From Gammaproteobacteria bacterium (GTDB taxonomy: Bacteria > Pseudomonadota > Gammaproteobacteria > JAJFJF01), in NCBI GenBank assembly GCA_021774255.1, contig JAJFJF010000017.1, positions 20,702 to 84,701 of the forward strand: 64,000 nucleotides of DNA, in the 5' to 3' direction. Shown here one piece after another: positions 28,432 to 38,800 of the stretch. Each line of letters opens with the position of its first letter. Positions within the stretch are counted from its first letter, which is position 1. The notes under the pieces are model-generated. The model did not search any database. It worked only from the letters and a program-made list of their open reading frames with translations, and was not told where the DNA came from. Made by a program: the position numbers and the translations under genes.

Positions 28432-29226
28432 ATGATACTTTGTTTAGATATTGGTAACTCACAAATTTTTGGCGGAATTTTTTCCGGCAATGATCTTTTG
28501 TTGCGATTTCGCCACAGCACACGTCAAGGGGTATCATCGGATCAAATAGGTGTGTTTTTGCGATCGGTTTTACGTGAAAATAATATTGAAAGCAACCAAA
28601 TCAAACAGATTGCTTTATGCTCCGTTGCCCCCGCCAATGATTATTCCGTGATCGGCGCTTGTCGAAAATATTTTAATATCGAGCCTTTCATTCTACAGGC
28701 GGGCACCAAAACCGGGCTGAAAATAAAATACCGTAACCCAATCGAAGTGGGTGCCGATCGCATCGCCAATGCCATTGCGGCCGCACACCACTACCCCCAT
28801 CAAAATATTATTGTCGTTGACTTTGGTACCGCCACCACATTTTGTACGATTTCGGCTGATCGTGATTACTTGGGCGGGCTCATCCTCGCCGGTATTGGCC
28901 TCTCAATGGATGCGCTGCAAAGCAACACCGCCAAGCTCATGCCGGTGAAAATTATCAAACCGGAGGTGACAATCGGTCGCTCCACCGCCGAAAGCATTCA
29001 AGCCGGCCTCTATTACGGCCAGCTGGCCATGGTCCATAGTCTCAGTCAACGCATTACAGAAGAGGCGTTTGATAGTACGCCCCCTGTCATCATTGGCACC
29101 GGCGGTTTTGCGCATCTTTTTGAGCAAGAAAAGCTCTTCACACGCGTCATGCCCGATCTGGTCCTCGATGGCTTGCGCCTGGCCCTTGTCATGAATCAAG
29201 AGAGCTGCGCCCAGACCGTTGTTTAA
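28432..29226 (+). CDS. coaX: Type III pantothenate kinase
   Basis: 264 aa. First step of coenzyme A synthesis. Phosphate motif LCLDIGNSQIFGGIF at the N-terminus, GADRIANAIAAAHHYP with the pantothenate-site residues, and IVVDFGTATTFCTIS are diagnostic of CoaX. The GAGAAGGA ribosome-binding site lies 7 nt before the ATG. A strong hairpin follows 20 nt after the stop. Confidence 0.97.
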   Translation: MILCLDIGNSQIFGGIFSGNDLLLRFRHSTRQGVSSDQIGVFLRSVLRENNIESNQIKQIALCSVAPANDYSVIGACRKYFNIEPFILQAGTKTGLKIKYRNPIEVGADRIANAIAAAHHYPHQNIIVVDFGTATTFCTISADRDYLGGLILAGIGLSMDALQSNTAKLMPVKIIKPEVTIGRSTAESIQAGLYYGQLAMVHSLSQRITEEAFDSTPPVIIGTGGFAHLFEQEKLFTRVMPDLVLDGLRLALVMNQESCAQTVV

Positions 29227-29246
29227 ATAAGAACCACAACATATTG

Positions 29247-29280
29247 GAGATGAAAATGCACATTTGTGCGTTTTCATCTC
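29247..29280 (+). terminator. Hairpin after coaX
   Basis: GAGATGAAAA/TTTTCATCTC outer stem with GCAC/GTGC inner stem and loop ATTT. No T tract follows on the plus strand, so it may stop transcription weakly or stabilise the 3' end. The remaining 150 nt before the surface-protein gene hold the AT palindrome and the accessory box. Confidence 0.5.
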
Positions 29281-29384
29281 TAGATAGCCCCCCAAACATG
29301 AGCGTCTACGCCTAATAGGGCAGCTGCGCTTATGTTTCTTTGCTTTGACTCGCGCATAGTAGCGCGCCTTTATCAGCTCCTATC

Positions 29385-29400
29385 AGTTATTCGAATAGCT
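29385..29400. repeat. AT-rich palindromic repeat (copy b)
   Basis: AGTTATTCGAATAGCT, 7 nt upstream of accessory box 4. Near-perfect palindrome and close match to the 16-bp element seen elsewhere. Confidence 0.55.
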
Positions 29401-29407
29401 ATAAAAT

Positions 29408-29438
29408 TTACCTCTAGGTGTTACTCCATGTGTAGAGA
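29408..29438 (+). promoter_or_regulatory. Accessory-gene box 4
   Basis: TTACCT, 5 bases, TGTTACTCCATG, TAGAGA. It ends only 12 nt before the ATG of surface protein 1, so if it is a promoter the 5' leader is very short; no good Shine-Dalgarno fits in the gap. Confidence 0.75.
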
Positions 29439-29450
29439 AAGCACTGCAAG

Positions 29451-32400
29451 ATGGCACGTTTTCAAATACGTTTTTTACTGGTTTGGCTGTTGGTGTTCTC
29501 GCTAGTGCCGCTTGCGGCACTTGCCGAAACCCGTTACGTCAGCAACTGCGTTGAATTACAAGAAATCAAAGACCACCTCGATGCTGACGTTATTGTCACA
29601 CAAGACATCGACTGCTCTGACACGAAAAACTGGAACGGCGGCGCCGGCTTTGAGCCGATTGGAGATAATGATACACCTTTCGTGGGTACTTTTAGTGCTA
29701 TGAACTACACAGTCTATAACCTAACTATTTATCGGCCTATCACAACTTATGTGGGTTTGTTCGGGTATGTTAGTGGATCGAGTACCGAAATAACAAACAT
29801 TGGCCTAGAAAAAGTCTATATCATTGGCTTCAGTAGGGTCGGTGGGCTGGTAGGATATCAATATGGCACCACCATCACCCAGAGCTATGTCACAGGAGAT
29901 GTTTTAGGCAATAATCAGGTTGGAGGGCTCGTGGGTCATTGTAGAGGCACCATCATAGAAAGCTATGCCACAGGAAATGTTTTAGGCGGTAGTCAGGTTG
30001 GAGGGCTCGTCGGCCATCAAGAATACTCAACCTTCATTATCCAAAGTTATGCTACGGGACACGTCTCAGGCTCAAGCGCCATCGGCGGACTCGTAGGCCA
30101 TCAATCCTCAAGTCAGTACTACTACGCTAGCATTACGCAAAGCTATGCGGCAGGCGCTGTTTCAGGTGAAAGTTATCTAGGCGGGCTCGTAGGTTATCAA
30201 GAAGGCTACCGCAGCAGCATTACCCAAAGCTATGCCTTGGGAGACGTTTCAGGTTCATATCGTGTTGGCGGGCTAACAGGCACTACCACTGATGCCTCCA
30301 TTAGTCAGAGCTATGCTTCGGGAAACATCTTGAGCTTAGGAGAAACAGCTGGTGGACTCACGGGAGTCTTGAGTTATGGTGGAGAGATCACTCAGAGCTA
30401 TGCCTCTGGAAATGTTTCAGGCATAGACTATATCGGTGGATTGGCAGGTTATCTAGAAGCAGTCTCAATTTACCGCCCAACTATCACAAGAAGCTATGCT
30501 ACGGGGCACGTCTCGGGCTCAAGCTATGTCGGTGGGTTCGTAGGCTTTGCAATACACGGGTTTGCCTCGCATAATTATTGGGACATAGCGACTTCAAGTC
30601 AAACCAGAGGCATTGGTGCAACAGGCAAAACAACACAAGAGATGTACCAACAGGCCACCTTCGTCGACTGGGACTTCAACAATATCTGGGAGATCGATGA
30701 GGGGCATGATTACCCAAAGTTGCAGGCACTTGCTGTGCCGATTATTCTGCTGTCTCCCATCGCGGATCAATCCGTAGGCGTTAATGAACCTTTTGCTTTG
30801 TATTTTTTGCAAGAGATGTTTTATGACCCGAGCGATCCTGAGCTGGAATATACTGTGCAGCTATCAAGCGGCGCGCCCCTGCCTGCCTGGCTCACCTTTT
30901 CAGAAGGACTGCTTTGCTTCCCGCAAGGAGACTACTGTCTACTTGGCACGCCGCGCTCTGGCGATCAAGGCAGCTTCTCGATTGAGGTTACCGCCACCAA
31001 CAATCAAGATGACAGCGCAAGTGATATCTTTGTGCTTACCGTTACCAACCAAGACCCGATTCAAAATAGGCCGTTAAGTGATGATGCAACAGACGTCGGT
31101 GTTTTTTGGACGTACACTTTTGCGGCTGATACCTTTTTTGATCCTGACGGTGATGCGCTAAGCTACACCGCCCTATTTAATAGCGGGCCGCTGCCTGTGT
31201 GGCTTACCTTTACCAGCAGCACGCGCACGATAGAAGGCACGCCCATTTCAGGTGCACAAGGGGTTCATACGATTAGCATCATTGCGAGCGACAACTTTGG
31301 TGGCAGCGCGCAAGGGGATTTTTCACTGACCGTGCGCAATCGTGCGCCCATGCTGCAAAACCCCGTCGACCCGCTTGAAGCTTTCAACGGTGAACTGTTT
31401 GAATGGGCGGTGCCGTCTGAGACGTTTAGCGATGGCGATGGTGATATGCTTGCCTACAACATCACACGCGTGGGTGGCGCGCCGCTGCCTGACTGGCTTA
31501 CCTTTGAAGAAGGCACCGCGCTGCTATCAGGCACGCCGACGCAACGCGCAACAGAAGCACTTGAGCTTACCGCCAGCGACGGCTTTGGCGGGCAAGCCAA
31601 CACCGCGCTTACGCTCACCGTGCCCAACACACCGCCCAGCATTGTGGCACCTTTGCCCAACCAAGCGGCTGAGTTACACGAAGCGTTTAACTTTGACGTG
31701 CCAGCAAATACATTTGAAGATATTGATGACGATACACTCAGCTACACTGCCTTTTTATTTGGCGACGCGCCGCTACCAGACTGGATGCAATTTGATGCAA
31801 GCACACAGACTTTTTCGGGTATTGCTGAAGAACGCAACACCTACACCATTGTTGTTGCAGTCGACGATGGCGCAGGCGGGCAAGCCAGTACTTCATTTGA
31901 ATTTCGAGTGGCTAACCAAGCACCGCAATTAAATCAAACACTCACCAATCATACTGTTTGGGTGAGCGAACAATGGGTATTTTCTTTTGACCAAAATTTA
32001 TTTGTGGATCCCGATGGCGATGCGCTGATCTATTCGGCGACACAGCCAAACAGTGCGCCGCTGCCTGTGTGGCTTGTGTTTAATGCGACGACCCGCACCT
32101 TCATTGGCACACCGCCTTCGGGGGTGCAAGGTATTGTTGCGCTTGTTATCTTCGCAGAAGATGGCTTTGGCGGGCAATGCAGCGTGATGTTTTATTTGAT
32201 TATTCCCAATCGCGCGCCTGAACTTGTCACGCCCATTGATGAACAACGCTTCCATGCTGAACAAGCTTTTGTCTGGCCACTGCCCAATGGCACGTTTATC
32301 GACCCCGACGACGACCCGCTACACTACACCGCGCAGCAACCCGGCGGCGCACCACTGCCCAGTGGCATTACAATAGATGCTAACACCGGCGCTCTGTCTG

Positions 32401-34079
32401 GCACCCTGTCCGCAGAGCAAATGCCTTTTACCATTGAAATCACCGCAGAAGATATTTTTGGCGAGCAAGCATCAACAAGCTTTGATGTCGCGATTAATCA
32501 TCTGCCGGTGGTGGAAGGCTTTATTGATAGCCAACAAGCGACGGTTGACAACCCTTTTCTGTATACCTTTCCGCCCACTCTTTTTACTGATCCGGATGGT
32601 GATGTACTGCGCTATGAAGCAAAGGAGAATAATGCAGACGTGCTGCCTGCGTGGCTCACTTTAAACAGCGACACCCGTACCTTTATCGGCACGCCCGCGC
32701 TCGCTGATCAAGGTTTCTTGTTTGTAGAGCTCTTTGCCGTTGATCCTTATGATGGCCGTGCCAGCACCGTGTTTGGCATTGCGATCTCTGATTTAAGTGG
32801 TAATCAACCGCCCTATGTGGCCGTGACTATCCCCACGCAAACGGCCTACAGCAGTACCAGCTTTTTATTTACGTTTGATGAAGGCACGTTTGAAGATCCC
32901 GATGGTGATGTGTTAACTTACACCGCCTCTTTGGAAGGCGGCGCGCCGCTGCCGCCTTGGCTCTTCTTTGACCCTGACGCGCGCCAGTTCTCCGGTGTGC
33001 CGCCTAACATTGGCAGTTTGCGTATTTCCGTGCGCGCTGCCGACGACAATGGCGGCTTAGCGCTGAACACTTTCTCGCTTTTGATAGAAGATGCGACCAA
33101 TCATCCACCCGAGGTTTTCAACCCCCTCACAAATCAGAAGGCCAGCGTGGGCGAGCCGTTTTTATTGCCTATCCCCGCAGACACTTTCCGCGACCCTAAC
33201 GGAGATGCACTGATTTACACGGCATTAAAAGAAAATGGTTCGCCGCTGCCCGGTTGGCTCACCTTTGACCCGGCTACCCGCACTTTCTCAGGCAAGCCTG
33301 GCTGGCGAGACACCGGCATCTTTCAAAGTGACCGGGTGCACACCATTGAACTGCGTGCCAGTGATGGGGAAGGCAGTGCCACGCTGCAATTCAAGCTTGC
33401 CGTCACCGGCAAGTCACTTTATGACGAACTCTTTGAGGCCGCCAAAATCATTGTGCCTATTGCCTCTGTACTGCTGAGCATTTATCTCGCACGCGCCAAA
33501 CTCTGGAACTTTTTTATGAAAAGGCATTATCGGAAAGGAACAGTCTTCGCTTACGTGGATGAGCCTTTTTCTCTTCCTGCCGGTTTAGATAATAAAGACT
33601 ACAAATGGACAAAAGCTTACAAATACGGTGAAGAGTTGCGAAGCGGAAATAAACTCCCTGAGTGGTTAAAAGAAGTAGAAAGAGCACCGAGCGTTACTTC
33701 CAAATCTGCTGCCAAGCCCAACTCACTGCTGGGTATCGCTGGCACACCCACCGCAGCTGACATTGACCGGTGCACACTGCGCGTCTACCGACGCAGCGAC
33801 CGCATTGCCAAAGAAGTCGAGCTCATTGTCTGCCAACGCGGAGAGGCTGAAACAGAATACGACCCTTACTCTGATCCCGACACAGTAACAGGCTGGCGTG
33901 CTTGGCTGGCAGGCTGGACTTGGTCAAACAAAAACCCCGGTGCCGTCTGGCGGCAGATGCGAACACTTGTGCACCGTCAACGAGGCGGCACCGCCATGGC
34001 GCCACTGATTGACCCCACCGCCGCTGGAGACACAAACACTACTGTAAGCAGTGATGAAAAAGGTGGCAACGCAGCATAA
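29451..34079 (+). CDS. Giant surface protein 1: GLUG repeats plus cadherin/Ig-like repeats
   Basis: 1542 aa. Signal peptide (residues 1-25, cut after LAALA), then a conserved head with NCVELQEIKDHLDADV and DIDCSDTKNWNGGAGFEPIG. GLUG-type repeats cover ~130-380, each with VGGLVG...ITQSYATG. Nine He_PIG/CADG-like repeats of ~95 residues follow (~430-1325), with recurring FxDPDGDxLxYTA, APLPxWLxF, xFxGTP and ASDxFGGxAS. One membrane segment lies at ~1330-1352 (IVPIASVLLSIYLA). The ~190-residue tail carries a further repeat-like unit and ends with a block shared with its paralog (WRQMRTLVHRQRGGTAMAPL). Predicted cell-surface adhesin or receptor anchored in the inner membrane; binding partner unknown. 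The He_PIG part is nearly identical at DNA level to the paralog at 35883. Confidence 0.85.
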   Translation: MARFQIRFLLVWLLVFSLVPLAALAETRYVSNCVELQEIKDHLDADVIVTQDIDCSDTKNWNGGAGFEPIGDNDTPFVGTFSAMNYTVYNLTIYRPITTYVGLFGYVSGSSTEITNIGLEKVYIIGFSRVGGLVGYQYGTTITQSYVTGDVLGNNQVGGLVGHCRGTIIESYATGNVLGGSQVGGLVGHQEYSTFIIQSYATGHVSGSSAIGGLVGHQSSSQYYYASITQSYAAGAVSGESYLGGLVGYQEGYRSSITQSYALGDVSGSYRVGGLTGTTTDASISQSYASGNILSLGETAGGLTGVLSYGGEITQSYASGNVSGIDYIGGLAGYLEAVSIYRPTITRSYATGHVSGSSYVGGFVGFAIHGFASHNYWDIATSSQTRGIGATGKTTQEMYQQATFVDWDFNNIWEIDEGHDYPKLQALAVPIILLSPIADQSVGVNEPFALYFLQEMFYDPSDPELEYTVQLSSGAPLPAWLTFSEGLLCFPQGDYCLLGTPRSGDQGSFSIEVTATNNQDDSASDIFVLTVTNQDPIQNRPLSDDATDVGVFWTYTFAADTFFDPDGDALSYTALFNSGPLPVWLTFTSSTRTIEGTPISGAQGVHTISIIASDNFGGSAQGDFSLTVRNRAPMLQNPVDPLEAFNGELFEWAVPSETFSDGDGDMLAYNITRVGGAPLPDWLTFEEGTALLSGTPTQRATEALELTASDGFGGQANTALTLTVPNTPPSIVAPLPNQAAELHEAFNFDVPANTFEDIDDDTLSYTAFLFGDAPLPDWMQFDASTQTFSGIAEERNTYTIVVAVDDGAGGQASTSFEFRVANQAPQLNQTLTNHTVWVSEQWVFSFDQNLFVDPDGDALIYSATQPNSAPLPVWLVFNATTRTFIGTPPSGVQGIVALVIFAEDGFGGQCSVMFYLIIPNRAPELVTPIDEQRFHAEQAFVWPLPNGTFIDPDDDPLHYTAQQPGGAPLPSGITIDANTGALSGTLSAEQMPFTIEITAEDIFGEQASTSFDVAINHLPVVEGFIDSQQATVDNPFLYTFPPTLFTDPDGDVLRYEAKENNADVLPAWLTLNSDTRTFIGTPALADQGFLFVELFAVDPYDGRASTVFGIAISDLSGNQPPYVAVTIPTQTAYSSTSFLFTFDEGTFEDPDGDVLTYTASLEGGAPLPPWLFFDPDARQFSGVPPNIGSLRISVRAADDNGGLALNTFSLLIEDATNHPPEVFNPLTNQKASVGEPFLLPIPADTFRDPNGDALIYTALKENGSPLPGWLTFDPATRTFSGKPGWRDTGIFQSDRVHTIELRASDGEGSATLQFKLAVTGKSLYDELFEAAKIIVPIASVLLSIYLARAKLWNFFMKRHYRKGTVFAYVDEPFSLPAGLDNKDYKWTKAYKYGEELRSGNKLPEWLKEVERAPSVTSKSAAKPNSLLGIAGTPTAADIDRCTLRVYRRSDRIAKEVELIVCQRGEAETEYDPYSDPDTVTGWRAWLAGWTWSNKNPGAVWRQMRTLVHRQRGGTAMAPLIDPTAAGDTNTTVSSDEKGGNAA

Positions 34080-34247
34080 TCTGTTGCCGCTAGCAGTTGA
34101 ATTCAAGATAAAAAAAAGGCTCAATTCTAAGTTAGAACAACAACCCATATTAATAAGACATTGGAAAATATCTCTGATCAACTCGGTGCCATACAACGAC
34201 TCAAGCAAAATTTGAAAAAATGACCCTCTGTCACTCTTCTCACGTAA

Positions 34248-35567
34248 TTAGCCAATTGCCCACGCTGGCAGATAATAAATGCCATTATTCCTATCGTAGC
34301 GATATTCCCCGTTATAAATAACAAACCCTGCTTTGGCTTTGGGTTCTAAGGCCATAAACTTCAACAAATTTTTTATCTTTTTAGAAGAAACCGTGCGCGC
34401 ATACGTCACTTCAAAAGGCAGGATCTGTGGTGCAATCTCAACGACAAAATCGACCTCTGAACCAGTGTGTGTACGCCAATAATAAATCTCTGTATGCTCA
34501 ATTTTCCGGTCTAGCCATACACGTAATTCATTCAAAAACCAATTTTCAAATCGATGCCCAATGATAGACGTAGCTTTTAACACCTCAAGCTCATGGATAC
34601 CTGAAAGATAGCTGATCAACCCATTATTGCTCAGGTAACCCTTAGGTGATTTCACAACTCTCTTTACCGTGCTTGCAATAAATGGAAATATTTCCTGATA
34701 TACCAATGTAGCCTGCAGTATCCCTCGGTATTTTTTAAGTGTATTTCTTGAACAACTCAGCGCTTCTATTATTTTTTTATCGTCACGGATTGAACCTGTC
34801 TGCTCTGCAGAGACTTTTATAAGTTGCTGGAAAAGCCATATATCAGAAATCGTCTCTAAATCTCGGATGTCTTTTTCCAAATAGGTTTGCAAATAATTAC
34901 TTAAATAGCTAATTCTTTTTTCAGTGGTGTCGGCTGTAATGACTTCTGGTAAACCACCCCACTGAAGATGATGAGAGAGCGCTTGCTCAAGTAATTTCTG
35001 CTGAGGGGTTAATTTATGCAGGATTGTATCGATGTGCTCATGAATAGATCCTGTAAGCAACGTATCCAACATCGAAACTTGTTGGTTTTCTATGCCAGGG
35101 TTTTGAAGTAATACCGTTTCATGCAAACTAAATTCGCGTAAAGAAAAAAGCTCAATCCGCCCTGCCAAGCTTTCTGCACTTAGACGATGCAGCTCTAAAG
35201 AACCTGAACCCGTTAAAACAAACTTGATAGCGTTTTGATCCTTATAGTGATCGTATAAAATTTTAATTTGTTCGAATAATTCCGGGCATTTTTGGGCTTC
35301 ATCTACCACCACCCAAAGTGGCTCACCTTCACCTATATTTTGCACCGCCGACTGTATGATCATTTTTTTTAATTGGCCATCGATAATTTGTTCACGTTCT
35401 GAACGATGGTCCAAATTAAATGACACCCACTTGTGCTCAGGGTGTTTCGTAATATAGTGCTGAACTAAGGTGGTCTTACCTACTCGACGCTGCCCAAGAA
35501 TTGCAGTCACATAGGGGCTGCAAAATGAGTTGTATATGGCCTTTTGATTTGCTCGATAAGTGTACAT
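34248..35567 (-). CDS. AAA_14/DUF4143 ATPase
   Basis: 439 aa. Walker A GQRRVGKTTLVQH at residue ~25, Walker B LWVVVDEAQKCPELF and sensor FVLTGSGSLELHRL form the AAA_14 domain (residues ~18-200). The DUF4143 part follows, with DIRDLETISDIWLFQQLI, a helix-turn-helix-like segment (ALSCSRNTLKKYRGIL) and the restriction-nuclease-like tail SEVDFVVEIAPQILPFEVTY. Such ATPases are common, often mobile accessory genes of unknown role. It separates two surface-protein paralogs and is transcribed against them. The preceding 77-aa membrane ORF ends 3 nt before its start. Confidence 0.88.
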   Translation of the reverse strand: MYTYRANQKAIYNSFCSPYVTAILGQRRVGKTTLVQHYITKHPEHKWVSFNLDHRSEREQIIDGQLKKMIIQSAVQNIGEGEPLWVVVDEAQKCPELFEQIKILYDHYKDQNAIKFVLTGSGSLELHRLSAESLAGRIELFSLREFSLHETVLLQNPGIENQQVSMLDTLLTGSIHEHIDTILHKLTPQQKLLEQALSHHLQWGGLPEVITADTTEKRISYLSNYLQTYLEKDIRDLETISDIWLFQQLIKVSAEQTGSIRDDKKIIEALSCSRNTLKKYRGILQATLVYQEIFPFIASTVKRVVKSPKGYLSNNGLISYLSGIHELEVLKATSIIGHRFENWFLNELRVWLDRKIEHTEIYYWRTHTGSEVDFVVEIAPQILPFEVTYARTVSSKKIKNLLKFMALEPKAKAGFVIYNGEYRYDRNNGIYYLPAWAIG

Positions 35568-35570
35568 AAA

Positions 35571-35804
35571 TTAAATATTATCACTGCATTGACGAAATTT
35601 CAAAGAAATATTGTCACTTAATAGACTATTTTTACGCCACCCATCAAAGTCTTTAATTTGAAAATATAGTAATAATGGTAGCAATAATTTAAAAAATACA
35701 TTAAATAACAATTTCTTATGATTAAATCTCCGCAATAAAATAAATAAACCCCAGCCGCTAATGCTTAATAGGATGACCGCCATAACACTGCCAGTCACTA
35801 ACAT
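35571..35804 (-). CDS. Possible small membrane protein upstream of the ATPase
   Basis: 77 aa with two hydrophobic stretches (residues ~3-24 and ~33-48) and a polar C-terminus. It ends 3 nt before the ATPase start, which would allow coupled translation. No family is recognised and the AT-rich sequence could produce such an ORF by chance. Confidence 0.3.
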   Translation of the reverse strand: MLVTGSVMAVILLSISGWGLFILLRRFNHKKLLFNVFFKLLLPLLLYFQIKDFDGWRKNSLLSDNISLKFRQCSDNI

Positions 35805-35816
35805 AGAGCACGAAAA

Positions 35817-35832
35817 AGTTATTCAAATAGCT
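35817..35832. repeat. AT-rich palindromic repeat (copy c)
   Basis: AGTTATTCAAATAGCT, 7 nt upstream of accessory box 5, the same arrangement as at 29385 and 63362. Confidence 0.55.
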
Positions 35833-35839
35833 ATTTAAT

Positions 35840-35870
35840 TTACCTCTAGGTGTTACTCCATGTGTAGAGA
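35840..35870 (+). promoter_or_regulatory. Accessory-gene box 5
   Basis: Identical over its whole length to box 4 (TTACCT, CTAGG, TGTTACTCCATG, TGTAGAGA). It ends 12 nt before the ATG of surface protein 2. Confidence 0.75.
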
Positions 35871-35882
35871 AAGCTGCGCAAC

Positions 35883-38800
35883 ATGGCTGGTTTTCAAATG
35901 CGTTTTTTACTGGTTGAGCTGTTGGTGCTCTTGCTTGTGCCGCTTGCGGCACTTGCCGCAACCCGCTACGTCAGTAACTGCGTTGAGTTACAAGAAATCA
36001 AAAATCATCTCGACGCTGATGTTGTCATCACACAAGATATCGATTGCTCTGACACAAAAAACTGGAATGGCGGCGCCGGCTTTGAGCCGATAGGTCACAC
36101 TGCTGCATTTTTTACTGCTACATTTAACGGCGGGAACTATACGATCTATAACCTGACTATCTATCGCCCCAGCACAAGTTATGTGGGTTTATTTGGGTAC
36201 ACTGAGAGACAGAACAGTAAAATAACAAACATCGGTCTGGAAAAAATGGATATTACTGGCGCAGAATTAGTTGGCGGACTCGTAGGAAATCAAAGAGGAG
36301 GAACTATCTCTCAGAGCTATGCCTCGGGAGATGTTTCAGGCTCAAGCGACGTTGGCGGATTCGTGGGTAGAGGGACTACCCTCCAAAACTGCTACGCCAC
36401 AGGCACCGTCTCAGGCTCATATGATGTCGGTGGGCTCATGGGCTGGCAATCTTCTGGTAGCATCACCCAGAGCTATGCCACGAGTACCGTGTCTGGCAAA
36501 GATAGGATCGGTGGACTTGTGGGCGAGCTCAGAGGGACTATCCTCCAGAGCTATGCCACAGGCACGGTGTCTGGCTCAGGTCACTCCGTCGGTGGGCTCG
36601 TGGGCCGGCAATACGGCAGCATCACACAGAGCTATGCTACGGGCAACGTCTCCGGAACAAGCCTTGTTGGCGGGCTCGCAGGCTGGAAATATGGCAGCAT
36701 CACACAGAGCTATGCCGCAGGGCACATCTCAGGCTCAAGTAACACCGGTGGGCTCGTAGGCTATTTAATTTCCGCAATTGTCACACAGAGCTACTGGGAC
36801 ATCGAGACCTCAGGCCAAACTATCAGTGACGGCGGAACAGGCAAAACCACAGAGCAGATGTACCGCCAAGCGACCTTCGTTGATTGGGACTTCAATAATA
36901 TCTGGGAAATCGATGAAGACCGTGATTACCCAAAATTGCAGGCGCTTGCTATACCTATCGTTCTGCTGTCTCCCATCGCGGATCAATCTGTAGGCGTTAA
37001 CGAACCTTTTGCTTTGTATTTTTCGGAAGAGATGTTTTATGACCCGAGCGACCCTGAGCTGGAATATACTGTGCGGCTATCAAGCGACGCGCCCCTGCCC
37101 ACCTGGCTCACCTTTTCAGAAGGGCTGCTTTGCTTCCCGCAAGGAGACTACTGTCTGTTGGGCACGCCGCGCTCTGGCGATCAAGGCAGTTACTCGATTG
37201 AGGTCATCGCGACTAACGATCAAGGCGACAGCGCAAGTGATACTTTTGTGCTTACCGTGCTTAACCAAGATCCTGTACAAAATAGACCCTTGAGTAATCA
37301 TGCCACCGATCTCGGTATCTTTTGGACCTACACGTTTGCGGCTGATACCTTTTTTGATCCGGATTTTGATGCACTAACATACACGGCAATTTTTAATGGA
37401 GAAGCTCTGCCCGCTTGGATGAACTTCACCAGCAGCACGCGCACGATAGAAGGTATTCCCATTTCAGGGGCGCAAGGTAGCCACACGATAGCTATCACCG
37501 CCAGTGATGATTTTGGCGGCAGCGTGCACGGCGATTTTTCACTGACCGTGCGTAATCGCGCGCCCGTGCTACAAAACCCCATCGATCCACTTGAAGCTTT
37601 CAACGGCGAGCTGTTTGAGTGGACAATGCCGCCTGATACCTTTAGCGATGAAGATGGTGATGTGCTTACTTACAATATCACACGTGTCGGTGGTGCACCG
37701 CTGCCCGACTGGCTTACCTTTGAAGGCAGCAGCGCGCAGTTGTCCGGCACACCGACGCAACGTGCAATAGAAGCGCTTGAGCTCACTGCCAATGACGGCT
37801 TTGGCGGGCAAGCGAGCACCACGCTTACACTCACCGTACCCAACACGCCACCACGCGTCGTGACACCTTTGCCCAACCAAGCGGCCGACTTAGACGAAGC
37901 GTTTGATTTTGAGGTACCCGAAAATACCTTTGAAGATATTGATGACGACCCACTGAGCTACTCTGCCTTTTTATTTGGCGGCACGCCGCTGCCAGACTGG
38001 ATGCACTTTGATGCAAGCACGCGCACCTTTTCAGGCATTGCTGAAGAGCGCAACTCTTACACTGTTGTTGTGCAAGTCGACGACGGTGCCGGCGGGCAAG
38101 CCAGCACGTCGTTTGAATTTCGAGTGGCTAACCAAGCACCGCAATTAAATCAAACACTCAGCAATCATACTGTCTGGGTGAGTGAACAATGGATATTTTC
38201 TTTCGACCAAGATTTATTTGTGGATCCCGATGGCGATGCGCTGATCTATTCGGCGACGCAGCCAAACAGTGCACCGCTGCCTGTGTGGCTTGTGTTTAAT
38301 GCCACCGCACGCACCTTCATCGGCACACCGCCTTCGGGGGTGCAAGGTATTGTTGCGCTTGTTATCTTCGCAGAAGATGGCTTTGGCGGGCAAGGCAGCG
38401 TGATGTTTTATTTGATTATTCCCAATCGCGCGCCTGAACTTGTTACGCCCATTGATGAACAACGCTTCCATGCTGAGCAAGCTTTTATCTGGCCATTGCC
38501 CAATGGCACGTTTATCGACCCCGACGACGATCCGCTACACTACACCGCGCAGCAACCCGGTGGCGCGCCGCTACCTACGGGTACCATAATCAATACCAAC
38601 ACCGGCGCCCTGTCTGGCACGCTCGCAACAGATCAAACACCCTTCACTCTTGAAATCACGGCATTTGATGATTTCAGCGGGCAAGCATCAACAAGCTTTG
38701 ATGTCGCGATTAATCATCTGCCGGTGGTGGAAGGCTTTATTGATAGTCAACAAGCAACGGTCGGAAATCCTTTTCTCTTGACCTTTCCGCCAACTCTCTT

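Noticed and set aside
29841..30590. GLUG-coding repeats as a CRISPR or minisatellite array
   Set aside because: The periodicity is at protein level (about 25-35 codons) with diverged DNA and no constant repeat-spacer pattern.
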